Positions 23,219 to 31,041 of a stretch of 40,683 nucleotides of DNA are shown here, piece after piece. Under the pieces are notes generated by a model. The model made no database searches. It saw only the letters and a list, made by a program, of their open reading frames with translations, and was not told the DNA's origin. A program made the translations under genes and the position numbers. Numbering within the stretch: position 1 is the stretch's first letter; each line of letters starts with the position of its first letter. Source of the DNA: CAYJFK01 sp964369475 (GTDB taxonomy: Bacteria; Bacillota; Clostridia; Oscillospirales; Feifaniaceae); the NCBI GenBank assembly GCA_964369475.1, contig CAYJFK010000016.1, positions 1 to 40,683 on the forward strand. The letters run 5' to 3'.

Positions 23219-24292
23219 TTACTTCGCAAAAATCGCACGAGCAGCATCGCTTATCTCTGTACGTGTTAGAATAACACCACCGGAGCTAAGAGCTGTCGTT
23301 ACGGGTGTACGACCCATTACTAGGTTCTCTACATCTTCGGCATACTGTGCAGGGATCGACATCTCGGCAACAAGCATACCTTTAAGCTTTGTATAGTCAA
23401 GCTTTTCAAAGTTCTTCTTGGGGAATGGGAATAGCGTTATCGGACGGATAAGGCCAACCTTCTTGCCCTCTGCTCTTAGCTCGTCTACAACAGCACGAGC
23501 GATACGAGCAGATGTGCCGTAGCCTGTGATGATAACTTCTGCATCCTCTACCATGTATTCCTCGCAAAGAGTCTCTGTCTCTTTCCAGTGCTCGTACATC
23601 TTAGCTTCACGAGCATTTTGCTCCATAATGGAAGGCTCGTACTCAAGACCTAAGATTCTGCGGCCGTCGCCCTCATTGCGCGCGAGCATCGACCAAGACT
23701 TGTTGTTTTCCTTGTAGGAAGCAACCTCTTCGTCGCTTCTTGCAGGTGCCATGTCGACAGGCTCCATCATAACGGCCATAAAGCCATCTACAAGAACGAT
23801 AACAGGGTAGCGGTACTCGTCTGCCTTATCAAACGCAAGGGGCATTATTTCTGTTGCCTCTTGAACGGTCGATGGAGCATAAACAAGTGTTCTAAATCCG
23901 CCGTTACCCGATGCCTTTGTAGCTTGGAAGTAGTCCTGCTGAGCCGGCTTAATGTCGCCACAACCGGGTCCACCTCTTTGTACCGAGCAAATAACAGCCG
24001 GGAATCTTGCAGCTGCAAGGTAGGAAATACCTTCACTCTTTAGAGCGATACCGCAAGAAGATGACGATGTCATACAGCGTGTGCCACCGGCACCTGCACC
24101 GTATAGCATGTTGATCGAAGCTATCTCCGACTCACCTTGAATAAATACGCCGCCAAACTCGGGCATTCTGCGGGAGAAGTACTCTGGAATTTCATTCTGG
24201 GGGGTAATAGGATACCCAGCAAAAAAACGGCAACCTGCTCTCATGGCAGCTTCGGCGATGGCCTCACTGCCTTTCATAAATTCTCTTGCCAT
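23219..24292 (-). CDS. 2-oxoacid:ferredoxin oxidoreductase alpha subunit, set 4
   Basis: The 357-residue alpha subunit (VorB/KorA type) carries the pyrimidine-binding domain and domain II of the OFOR. Hallmarks are GCRFFAGYPITPQNEIPEY at the N-terminus, QGESEIASINM, the TSSSSCGIALKSEGI loop, QRGGPG and QQDYFQATK. The C-terminal part (about 240-357) contains EVIITGYGTSARI and the LIRPITLFPFP segment. It forms a two-gene alpha-beta pair with set 4 beta and is preceded by a GGAGGG site. It lies 62 nt after the set 3 beta stop, so read-through from set 3 is likely. Confidence 0.9.
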   Translation of the reverse strand: MAREFMKGSEAIAEAAMRAGCRFFAGYPITPQNEIPEYFSRRMPEFGGVFIQGESEIASINMLYGAGAGGTRCMTSSSSCGIALKSEGISYLAAARFPAVICSVQRGGPGCGDIKPAQQDYFQATKASGNGGFRTLVYAPSTVQEATEIMPLAFDKADEYRYPVIVLVDGFMAVMMEPVDMAPARSDEEVASYKENNKSWSMLARNEGDGRRILGLEYEPSIMEQNAREAKMYEHWKETETLCEEYMVEDAEVIITGYGTSARIARAVVDELRAEGKKVGLIRPITLFPFPKKNFEKLDYTKLKGMLVAEMSIPAQYAEDVENLVMGRTPVTTALSSGGVILTRTEISDAARAIFAK

Positions 24293-24354
24293 AATTTCGT
24301 GTCCCTCCGTTTCTATAAATTAATTGTGTAAAATTTTAAAAATTGTCTCTTAAA

Positions 24355-25104
24355 CTATGCGTTTTCGCCTATGTCTTTGAAAACCCCGAGTGGGAACTCT
24401 TTTAGAGTTTCGTTCTTCATAAACTCGAGCGAATCAAGTGGGCTAATGCCCCAGTTTGTTGGGCAGTTACTCATTATTTCTACCATTGTAAAGCCCTTGC
24501 CGTCAAGTTGATACTCGAAGGCCTTCTTAATAGCTGCTCTTGCTGTCTTGATGTTTGCAGGTGTATTACATGCAACTCTTGCAAGGAAGGCAGGGCCTTT
24601 TAGTAGAGATAGTTGCTCGCACATGTGCATGGGGTAGCCGTGTTGCTCTGCCTCACGACCGTAGGGCGATGTTGTCGCCTTCTGACCGATAAGCGTTGTA
24701 GGGGCCATCTGGCCGCCTGTCATGCCATATGTAGAGTTGTTTATGAATATAACAGTGAAGTTCTCGCCACGGTTAGCGGCCGACATTGTCTCTGCAAGGC
24801 CGATCGAAGCAAGGTCACCGTCGCCTTGATAGGAGAAAATAATGCTGTTTGGGCGACTTCTCTTCATGCCTGTTGCAACTGCACAAGCACGTCCGTGAGG
24901 AGCTCCCATAACATTGGATTTAAGCATAGGGCGACCAAGGCCGCAACAGCCTATGCCGTATACACATACAGGCTCGCCTATAACGTCGAGTTCCTCGAAA
25001 ACTTCGCCAAGAAGCTTATGCGCTGTACTGTGCATACAACCGGGGCAAAAGCCCGAAACACCATAAGGTGTAAGTCCTTCAGATCTCTTAAATACCTTTT
25101 CCAT
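24355..25104 (-). CDS. 2-oxoacid:ferredoxin oxidoreductase beta subunit, set 3
   Basis: The 249-residue TPP-binding subunit has GFCPGCMHS, GIGCCG, GDGDLASIG, NNSTYGMTGGQ and SNCPTNWG all present, so the 4Fe-4S cluster and cofactor sites are intact. AAAGGAGGGG precedes the ATG. It is the last gene of the only contiguous set ordered gamma-delta-alpha-beta (sets 1 and 3 are the complete sets in this window). It differs from the other beta copies mainly around residues 60-75 and 140-170, near the likely substrate region. Substrate not determinable. Confidence 0.9.
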   Translation of the reverse strand: MEKVFKRSEGLTPYGVSGFCPGCMHSTAHKLLGEVFEELDVIGEPVCVYGIGCCGLGRPMLKSNVMGAPHGRACAVATGMKRSRPNSIIFSYQGDGDLASIGLAETMSAANRGENFTVIFINNSTYGMTGGQMAPTTLIGQKATTSPYGREAEQHGYPMHMCEQLSLLKGPAFLARVACNTPANIKTARAAIKKAFEYQLDGKGFTMVEIMSNCPTNWGISPLDSLEFMKNETLKEFPLGVFKDIGENA

Positions 25105-25118
25105 CTTTTACCCCTCCT

Positions 25119-26210
25119 TTACTTAGCATCAAGCATCGCCTTAGCAGCTTCGATAATCTCGCCTCTGCCAAGGATTTCGCCACCAGAACGTAGGCATGTC
25201 TGAACATTTGCATGACGACCGACAGCAAGCTTAACATCCTCTACCATCTGTGCAGGAATTGACAGCTCGCAATCGAGTATACCCTTAATCTTGCCACCCA
25301 TATCAAGCTTTTCGAAAGCTTCGTAGGGGAATGGGAATACTGTAATAGGTCTTATCATGCCAACCTTATAGCCCTCTTTGCGAAGCTCATCAACAGCAGC
25401 CTTTGCAATACGAGCCGAGATGCCATATGCCGTAACAACGAGCTCGGCATCTTCCATTAGATACTCCTCGTAGCGAACTTCTTCCTTCGCCCAAAGGTCG
25501 TACATCTCTGCATCGACTTTGTTTTGATTTTGGACAGAACCTCTCTTATCCATTGTGCCAAATAGTACACGGCGAAGTTCCTCGTCGTCCTTTGCCTTGC
25601 CTGTTGCCGACCATTCGTCGTTCTTCTTGTAAATTGCGGCAATCTCCTCGTCTGTCTTCATGGGAGGCATTGCGACAGGCTCCATCATAACGGCCATAAA
25701 GCCATCGATTAGCATAACAACAGGGAACATGTACTGCTCTGCTTTCTCGAATGCAACTCCCATTAGATCGATACATTCTTGAATTGTAGCAGGTGCAATT
25801 ACCATTGGATGGAAACCGCCGTTACCCATTGCCTTTGTTGCTTGGAAGTAGTCCTGCTGTGCAGGTTGGATAGATCCAACACCGGGGCCGCCTCTCTGTA
25901 CCGAAACGATAACAGAGGGGAGCTTTGCCTGCGCTATATAGGAGATACCTTCCGCCTTTAGTGCGATACCGCAAGAGGAAGAAGATGTGATAGCTCTTGT
26001 GCCGGTCGCCGACGAGCCCATAACCATGTTTATAGCAGCTACTTCCGATTCGGCTTGAACAAATACACCGTCAACTTCGGGCATTCTGCGAGAAAAGTAT
26101 TCGGGTATTTCGTTTTGAGGCGTTATTGGGTAACCTGCGAAGAAGCGACAGCCGGAACGAATTGCGGCTTCGGCTATAGCTTCGCTACCCTTCATAAATG
26201 TACGTTCCAT
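25119..26210 (-). CDS. 2-oxoacid:ferredoxin oxidoreductase alpha subunit, set 3
   Basis: The 363-residue VorB/KorA-type alpha subunit has the same hallmark series as the other copies: GCRFFAGYPITPQNEIPEYF, ESEVAAINM, TSSSSCGIALKAEGI, QRGGPGVGS and QQDYFQATK. It lies between its delta (14 nt upstream) and beta (14 nt downstream) genes. The middle region (about 195-235) is the most variable part among the four alpha paralogues. With the gamma gene upstream it can form a complete four-subunit enzyme. Confidence 0.9.
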   Translation of the reverse strand: MERTFMKGSEAIAEAAIRSGCRFFAGYPITPQNEIPEYFSRRMPEVDGVFVQAESEVAAINMVMGSSATGTRAITSSSSCGIALKAEGISYIAQAKLPSVIVSVQRGGPGVGSIQPAQQDYFQATKAMGNGGFHPMVIAPATIQECIDLMGVAFEKAEQYMFPVVMLIDGFMAVMMEPVAMPPMKTDEEIAAIYKKNDEWSATGKAKDDEELRRVLFGTMDKRGSVQNQNKVDAEMYDLWAKEEVRYEEYLMEDAELVVTAYGISARIAKAAVDELRKEGYKVGMIRPITVFPFPYEAFEKLDMGGKIKGILDCELSIPAQMVEDVKLAVGRHANVQTCLRSGGEILGRGEIIEAAKAMLDAK

Positions 26211-26224
26211 TTCAAAAACTCCCC

Positions 26225-26428
26225 TTACTTGTAAACTTCGATTGCAGCATCAGGACATATCTCTGCACACATCTTACAGCCGATACATGCATCGGGGTTA
26301 ACCATTTCGATATACATATAGCCCTTAGAGTTTACCTTTTTACCCTCGCCAAGAACATTCTTGGGGCAAACGCTTGTGCATAGTAGGCAAGCTTTACAGC
26401 TTTCGGGGCGAATTTCTACCTTTGGCAT
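26225..26428 (-). CDS. 2-oxoacid:ferredoxin oxidoreductase delta subunit (ferredoxin), set 3
   Basis: The 67-residue 2[4Fe-4S] ferredoxin-like subunit has cysteine sets CKACLLCTSVCP and CIGCKMCAEICP. It relays electrons from the TPP site to external ferredoxin. The start MPKVEIRPESCKAC matches the other delta copies. It follows gamma copy 2 by 73 nt and has a GGAGGA site. The word CACATGTG lies in that spacer at 26484-26491. Confidence 0.92.
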   Translation of the reverse strand: MPKVEIRPESCKACLLCTSVCPKNVLGEGKKVNSKGYMYIEMVNPDACIGCKMCAEICPDAAIEVYK

Positions 26429-26501
26429 TTTGTGTTCCTCCTAATAATTAGTGTTTTGTAACATTTGGGGCGAATAAAGACCCCACATGTGCTTGAATAT
26501 C

Positions 26502-27050
26502 TTATTTGTGGCTAGCGCCAAGCTTCATGCCTGCATCAAATGCAGCATTGTTAACAGGGATTAGGTGAGGACGCTTCTTACCAAGCTTCTTCTCTGCTGT
26601 TAGCTTAACCTTTTCAGCAGGTAGAAGATCTGTAAAGCCGATGTATGCGCCTACCATTGCAAGGTTAGCCGAACGTGCGTTTCCGGCTTCCATTGCGATC
26701 TCGCCTGCAGGTACTTTGATTATCTTAATGTCTGTTCTTGTTGGCTCAACTGTAACGATCGAGCTGTTGATAAACATTGTGCCACCTGCCTTTAGTCTTG
26801 GCTCGAACTTTGTTAGAGAAGGATCGTTTAGTACCATAATGTCGTCCATAACGTCGACCATTGGTGCACCGATCATCTCATCCGAGATAACTACGTAGCA
26901 GTTAGCTGTACCACCACGCTGCTCAGAACCGTAGGAGGGGAAGAATGTAACATTCTTATCTGTCTCCTCAGATGCTGTGTAACATAGAAGCTGTCCGCAG
27001 ACCATAACGCCCTGACCGCCGAAGCCGCCTATTAGTAGTGTTCTTTCCAT
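26502..27050 (-). CDS. 2-oxoacid:ferredoxin oxidoreductase gamma subunit, copy 2
   Basis: The 182-residue gamma subunit starts MERTLLIGGFGGQGVM and contains SYGSEQRGGTANC, the conserved CoA-side loop of this domain. The protein is identical in all 182 residues to the copy at 29708. The genes differ at only six third-codon positions, all in the first 180 bases from the start. A ribosome binding site (GGAGG) precedes the ATG. It sits after an unusual 288-bp structured gap and upstream of delta, alpha and beta of set 3, and it probably also serves sets 2 and 4, which lack their own gamma gene. Confidence 0.93.
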   Translation of the reverse strand: MERTLLIGGFGGQGVMVCGQLLCYTASEETDKNVTFFPSYGSEQRGGTANCYVVISDEMIGAPMVDVMDDIMVLNDPSLTKFEPRLKAGGTMFINSSIVTVEPTRTDIKIIKVPAGEIAMEAGNARSANLAMVGAYIGFTDLLPAEKVKLTAEKKLGKKRPHLIPVNNAAFDAGMKLGASHK

Positions 27051-27338
27051 GATAAACCTCCATTTCCGCTTCGCAATCTACCTCACCGACAGAAAAAGCT
27101 TGGTTTACCGCCCTTTATCGACAAATAAACAAGTTTAAGGCCGAACATTTGGGAATGTTTCCCCAAAGTCGTTGATGTGGGCTCTATAACTCCACATCTG
27201 CCCTCTCTGATGGAGGTTTACGGGTAGTTGCTTGCGGTGCCATCTATTTTGGGCCGACGGCATGCCTATTTTATGCCGATCTCCGTCGGCTTGGTATCTG
27301 TTAAGTTTTTCTGCTTACCCTTTTTAAAAAAGAGTGGC
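27051..27338 (-). promoter_or_regulatory. Structured leader between set 2 beta and gamma copy 2
   Basis: There is no ORF with a ribosome binding site here. Stems seen are GCCGACGG/CCGTCGGC (27253-27290) containing a smaller GGCAT/ATGCC; GATGTGG/CCACATC (27174-27198); and two mutually exclusive pairings, AACATT/AATGTT (27144-27159) and TTTGGG/CCCAAA (27148-27167). No T-box sequence and no known riboswitch core was recognised. It may terminate set 2 and control gamma copy 2. Confidence 0.4.
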
Positions 27339-28076
27339 TTATTTATCTCTAAATACACCGAGTTCGAACTCTTTCATTGTGTTCTCTTCCATGTAAGTTA
27401 GAGTCTCAAGAGGCGACATGCCCCAGTTTGTCGGGCAGTTACTCATAATCTCTACAAGAGAAAATCCCTTGCCGTCTAACTGGTTTTGGAATGCCTTCTT
27501 GATGGCCTTTTTAGCCGCCATGATGTTTTTTGGATTGTTACATGCAACTCTCTCGAGGTATCTGGGTGCAGAGAGTGTGTTTAGAAGCTCGCAAACGTGG
27601 ATAGGCTCGCCGTGTTCTTCTACGTTACGGCCATACGGTGCTGTTGTTGCCTTTTGACCTACAAGTGTTGTAGGAGCCATCTGGCCGCCTGTCATGCCGT
27701 ATGTCGAGTTGTTTATGAAGATAACTGTAAGATTCTCGCCACGGTTTGCGGCATATACCGTCTCGGAAAGGCCGATCGACGCAAGGTCGCCGTCGCCTTG
27801 ATATGTATAAACTACTGTGTCTTTGTTTGTGCGCTTGTATGCCGAAGCAACGGCAAGTGCTCTACCGTGAAGTGCGCCAACACTGTCGATAGTGTTGTAT
27901 CCATGACCTAAGATACAACAGCCGATTCCATAAAATACAACGGCATCGTTTTGGATTGACAGCTCGTCTATTACCTCTGCGACGAGTTTGTGCACTGTAC
28001 TGTGCATACAACCAGGGCAAAATCCACTGGTCGCTCTACCGTTGATAGTAGATGCTCTTGAATAAATCTTTTCCAT
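27339..28076 (-). CDS. 2-oxoacid:ferredoxin oxidoreductase beta subunit, set 2
   Basis: The 245-residue TPP-binding subunit has GFCPGCMHS, GIGCCILG, GDGDLASIG, NNSTYGMTGGQ and SNCPTNWG. The longer open frame runs 24 residues into the alpha gene. The ATG at 28076 has AAGGGGG upstream and matches the start of the other beta copies. Set 2 comprises delta, alpha and beta with no gamma immediately after; the next gene is gamma copy 2 across the 288-bp gap. Confidence 0.9.
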   Translation of the reverse strand: MEKIYSRASTINGRATSGFCPGCMHSTVHKLVAEVIDELSIQNDAVVFYGIGCCILGHGYNTIDSVGALHGRALAVASAYKRTNKDTVVYTYQGDGDLASIGLSETVYAANRGENLTVIFINNSTYGMTGGQMAPTTLVGQKATTAPYGRNVEEHGEPIHVCELLNTLSAPRYLERVACNNPKNIMAAKKAIKKAFQNQLDGKGFSLVEIMSNCPTNWGMSPLETLTYMEENTMKEFELGVFRDK

Positions 28077-28089
28077 TCTCGTATCCCCC

Positions 28090-29166
28090 TTACAATGCTG
28101 CAAACAAAGCTCTCGCCTTGTCGAGTACACGGTTTTTACCCATGACAACGCCGCCCGATGTTAGACAATATTCCATGGGTATTTTCTTGCCTGTTGCCAT
28201 CATAACATCTTCCGCCATCTGAGCTGGGATCGACATCTCGACCGACAGGATGCATTTTACTTTATCTGGGTCAAGCTTCTCGAAGGGCTCGTCGGGGAAG
28301 GGGTATGCACGCTTCGGGCGGATAATGCCTATTTTATGGCCCTCTGCTCTAAGCTCTGCAATTGCAGACTTTGCAACACGACCTGCTATGCCGTATGCGG
28401 CTATAACTATCTCTGCATCGTCTACCATGTATTCTTCCCACGCACATAGATCTTTCTTCCAACCCTCGTACATCTCTGCGGCGACGGTATTTCTCTCCAT
28501 AACACCTTCAAATCCCTGTGTTGGTAGTTTGTTTGTTCTACCGTCCAGTCTGCGGCCTGGTGCCCATTCTGCCTTTGCCTTTGCCTTAAGTGCGGCAATT
28601 TCCTCGTCCGACTTCATTTCGGGAAGTGCAACAGGCTCCATCATAACGCCTATAACACCATCGATAAGAACCATAACGGGGTTTCTGTATTTTTCAGCAA
28701 GATCGAATGCCTCGTATGTCATATCGACCGCTTCTTGCACCGATTCGGGAAGCTGGACTATCATCTTGTAGCCGCCGTTGCCGAGCGCCTTTGTTGCCTG
28801 TGCGTAGTCCTGCTGGCTACCTGTGATGGGGCCAACACCCGGGCCGCCTCTCATAACCGAAGTAATAACCAGTGGCAGCGACTGATTTGCCGCTTGCGAC
28901 ATGCCTTCACTCTTTAGCGAAACGCCTGCAGAGGAGGAAGATGTCATAGAGCGTGTGCCGCCAAAAGCAGAGCCTATAACCATGTTAATCGAAGCAACTT
29001 CTGATTCGCCTTGTAGGAATATGCCGTCTACTTCGGGCATACGTCTTGCAAAATACTCGGGAATTTCATTTTGAGGTGTTATCGGGTAGCCTGAGAAAAA
29101 GCGGCATCCCGATCTAATGGCAGCCTCGGCGATAGCCTCGTTGCCCTTCATGAAAATGCGTTCCAT
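28090..29166 (-). CDS. 2-oxoacid:ferredoxin oxidoreductase alpha subunit, set 2
   Basis: The 358-residue VorB/KorA-type alpha subunit has GCRFFSGYPITPQNEIPEYF, ESEVASINM and MRGGPGVGP. Two loops differ from the other three copies: TSSSSAGVSLKSEGM replaces the usual Cys by Ala, and QQDYAQATK replaces the usual Phe or Leu by Ala. These lie in the conserved N-terminal domain and could reflect another 2-oxoacid preference. Its delta gene is 15 nt upstream and its beta gene 13 nt downstream. Confidence 0.9.
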   Translation of the reverse strand: MERIFMKGNEAIAEAAIRSGCRFFSGYPITPQNEIPEYFARRMPEVDGIFLQGESEVASINMVIGSAFGGTRSMTSSSSAGVSLKSEGMSQAANQSLPLVITSVMRGGPGVGPITGSQQDYAQATKALGNGGYKMIVQLPESVQEAVDMTYEAFDLAEKYRNPVMVLIDGVIGVMMEPVALPEMKSDEEIAALKAKAKAEWAPGRRLDGRTNKLPTQGFEGVMERNTVAAEMYEGWKKDLCAWEEYMVDDAEIVIAAYGIAGRVAKSAIAELRAEGHKIGIIRPKRAYPFPDEPFEKLDPDKVKCILSVEMSIPAQMAEDVMMATGKKIPMEYCLTSGGVVMGKNRVLDKARALFAAL

Positions 29167-29181
29167 ACTACTTATCCTCCT

Positions 29182-29385
29182 TTACTTATAGACGTCGATT
29201 GCGGCGTCGGGACACATAACAGCGCATAGTTTGCACCCTATGCACTTGTCGGGATTTGCAGGGACTACATACATGTAACCCTTGCTGTTTACCTTTTTGC
29301 CTTCTTCAAGCACCTTGTTTGGACATACCTTGACGCAAAACATACATGCCTTGCAATTTTCCGGATGCACTTCAACTTTTGCCAT
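29182..29385 (-). CDS. 2-oxoacid:ferredoxin oxidoreductase delta subunit (ferredoxin), set 2
   Basis: The 67-residue 2[4Fe-4S] protein has CKACMFCVKVCP and CIGCKLCAVMCP. It is the electron-transfer subunit of set 2 and the first gene of that group. GGAGG lies 9 nt before the ATG. About 30 nt upstream on its transcript a hairpin AAAGGTG/CACCTTT (29416-29436) could act as an attenuator or 5' stabiliser. Confidence 0.92.
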   Translation of the reverse strand: MAKVEVHPENCKACMFCVKVCPNKVLEEGKKVNSKGYMYVVPANPDKCIGCKLCAVMCPDAAIDVYK

Positions 29386-29707
29386 ATCTCGTTACCTCCA
29401 TCTATTACTTTTGCTAAAGGTGTTTTTAGCACCTTTTACATTACTATAAATCCTGCAATAACTTTGGCATAAAATGTCTTTGTTATTGCTATTAACAACA
29501 TATAAATGAACCATATTGTTCAAATCGTGTTATTTCGATTAACAAATGGTAATTTTCGAATTTAGTTTACTTTTTAACAATATTAAAAAAATCGTAAAAC
29601 CTCGGGTCGAGCGACCGCTATGGCTTCACGACCCAAAAGGCGCGGAGTAATTTTGAGTAAAGGGGCGGCAAAACCGCCCCTTTATCTCATTGCGAATAAT
29701 ATTCTAT
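29386..29707 (-). promoter_or_regulatory. Intergenic region between OFOR sets 1 and 2
   Basis: The 322-bp region is very AT-rich in its middle. It contains the terminator of set 1 (29659-29683), a weaker pairing GGGTCG/CGACCC near 29605-29635 and the hairpin 29416-29436 near set 2 delta. A possible promoter for set 2 (ATGCCA, 16 nt, TATAGT, near 29445-29475) is weak. No ORF is supported. Confidence 0.4.
29659..29683 (-). terminator. Terminator after OFOR set 1
   Basis: A perfect 10-bp GC-rich stem AAAGGGGCGG / CCGCCCCTTT with a 5-nt loop lies 25 nt past the stop of gamma copy 1. The T-tract is short. Confidence 0.75.
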
Positions 29708-30256
29708 TTATTTGTGGCTAGCGCCAAGCTTCATGCCTGCATCAAATGCAGCATTGTTAACAGGGATTAGGTGAGGACGCTTCTTACCAAGCTTCTTCTC
29801 TGCTGTTAGCTTAACCTTTTCAGCAGGTAGAAGATCTGTAAAGCCGATGTATGCGCCTACCATTGCAAGGTTAGCCGAACGTGCGTTTCCGGCTTCCATT
29901 GCGATCTCGCCTGCAGGTACTTTGATTATCTTAATGTCTGTTCTTGTTGGCTCAACTGTAACGATCGAGCTGTTGATAAACATTGTGCCACCTGCCTTTA
30001 GTCTTGGCTCGAACTTTGTTAGAGAAGGATCGTTTAGTACCATAATGTCGTCCATAACGTCGACCATTGGTGCACCGATCATCTCGTCCGAGATAACTAC
30101 GTAGCAGTTAGCTGTACCGCCGCGCTGCTCAGAACCGTAGGAGGGGAAGAATGTAACATTCTTATCTGTCTCCTCGGATGCTGTGTAACATAGAAGCTGT
30201 CCACAGACCATAACGCCCTGGCCGCCGAAGCCGCCTATTAGTAGTGTTCTTTCCAT
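29708..30256 (-). CDS. 2-oxoacid:ferredoxin oxidoreductase gamma subunit, copy 1
   Basis: The 182-residue gamma subunit has GGFGGQGVM and SYGSEQRGGTANC and is the last gene of set 1 (delta-alpha-beta-gamma). The protein is identical to that at 26502. Near-identity is confined to the gene and a few flanking bases, which points to recent gene conversion or duplication under strong constraint. The stop is followed by a terminator, so set 1 looks like a complete closed operon. Ribosome binding site GGAGG. Confidence 0.93.
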   Translation of the reverse strand: MERTLLIGGFGGQGVMVCGQLLCYTASEETDKNVTFFPSYGSEQRGGTANCYVVISDEMIGAPMVDVMDDIMVLNDPSLTKFEPRLKAGGTMFINSSIVTVEPTRTDIKIIKVPAGEIAMEAGNARSANLAMVGAYIGFTDLLPAEKVKLTAEKKLGKKRPHLIPVNNAAFDAGMKLGASHK

Positions 30257-30277
30257 GATAAATTCCCTCCTATTTAA

Positions 30278-31027
30278 TTATTTAGCATCCTTATCGCGGA
30301 ATACGCCTAAGGGGAACTCTTTTAGAGTGCTGTTACGCATGTAGTCGATCGACTCAAGAGGCGATAGACCCCAGTTTGTCGGGCATGTCGACATACACTC
30401 AACAAGAGAGAAGCCCTTCTTATCAACTTGGTTTTGGAATGCCTTCTTAAGGGCAGCCTTAGCCTTGATGATGTTAGGAGCGGAATCGAAGGAAACACGC
30501 TCTAGGTAGTAAGGAGCGCCAAGCTGTGCAAGAATTTCGCACATGTGCATTGGGTAACCAACATCCTCGGAGTCACGTCCGAAAGGAGCTGTTGTAGCCT
30601 TCTGGCCAACAAGTGTTGTAGGAGCCATCTGGCCGCCTGTCATTCCGTATGTCGAGTTGTTAACAAAAACAACTGTCATGTTCTCGCCACGGTTTGCAGC
30701 ATACATGATCTCGGAAAGACCGATAGCAGCAAGGTCGCCGTCGCCTTGGTATGTAAATACGATTGTATCTTCAGGTGCACTTCTCTTTAGGCCGGATGCA
30801 ACAGCAGGTGCACGTCCGTGAGGAGCGTTCATCTTGTCAACATTCCAGTAACGAGATGTGATACAGCAGCAGCCGATACCGATAACGCAAACAGCTCTGT
30901 CGAGTAGGCCTAGCTCTTCTAGAACTTCGCCAACTGTCTTTGTGATACCGCCGTGCATACAGCCAGGGCAAAAGCCGCCGACTATTTCGGGCTGAAGCCC
31001 TTCGGTTCTCTTATATACTTTTTCCAT
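30278..31027 (-). CDS. 2-oxoacid:ferredoxin oxidoreductase beta subunit, set 1
   Basis: The 249-residue TPP-binding subunit has GFCPGCMHG, GIGCCC, GDGDLAAIG, NNSTYGMTGGQ and STCPTNWG. It departs from the other three beta copies after the first CPGC, where they have HSTxHKL and this one has HGGITKT, and it has three consecutive Cys in GIGCCC. It is therefore the most divergent beta and may act on a different 2-oxoacid. It lies between alpha (14 nt) and gamma (21 nt). Confidence 0.9.
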   Translation of the reverse strand: MEKVYKRTEGLQPEIVGGFCPGCMHGGITKTVGEVLEELGLLDRAVCVIGIGCCCITSRYWNVDKMNAPHGRAPAVASGLKRSAPEDTIVFTYQGDGDLAAIGLSEIMYAANRGENMTVVFVNNSTYGMTGGQMAPTTLVGQKATTAPFGRDSEDVGYPMHMCEILAQLGAPYYLERVSFDSAPNIIKAKAALKKAFQNQVDKKGFSLVECMSTCPTNWGLSPLESIDYMRNSTLKEFPLGVFRDKDAK

Positions 31028-31041
31028 TATTAATTTCCCCC

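Noticed and set aside
24613..25203. Plus-strand open frame (196 codons) opposite OFOR set 3
   Set aside because: It is antisense to clear alpha and beta genes, similar shadows occur opposite the other OFOR sets, and there is no start site.
27051..27338. T-box or known riboswitch before gamma copy 2
   Set aside because: A GGCACCGC stretch resembles part of a T-box, but the full T-box sequence, specifier stem and following terminator could not be drawn. It is kept only as an unclassified structured leader.
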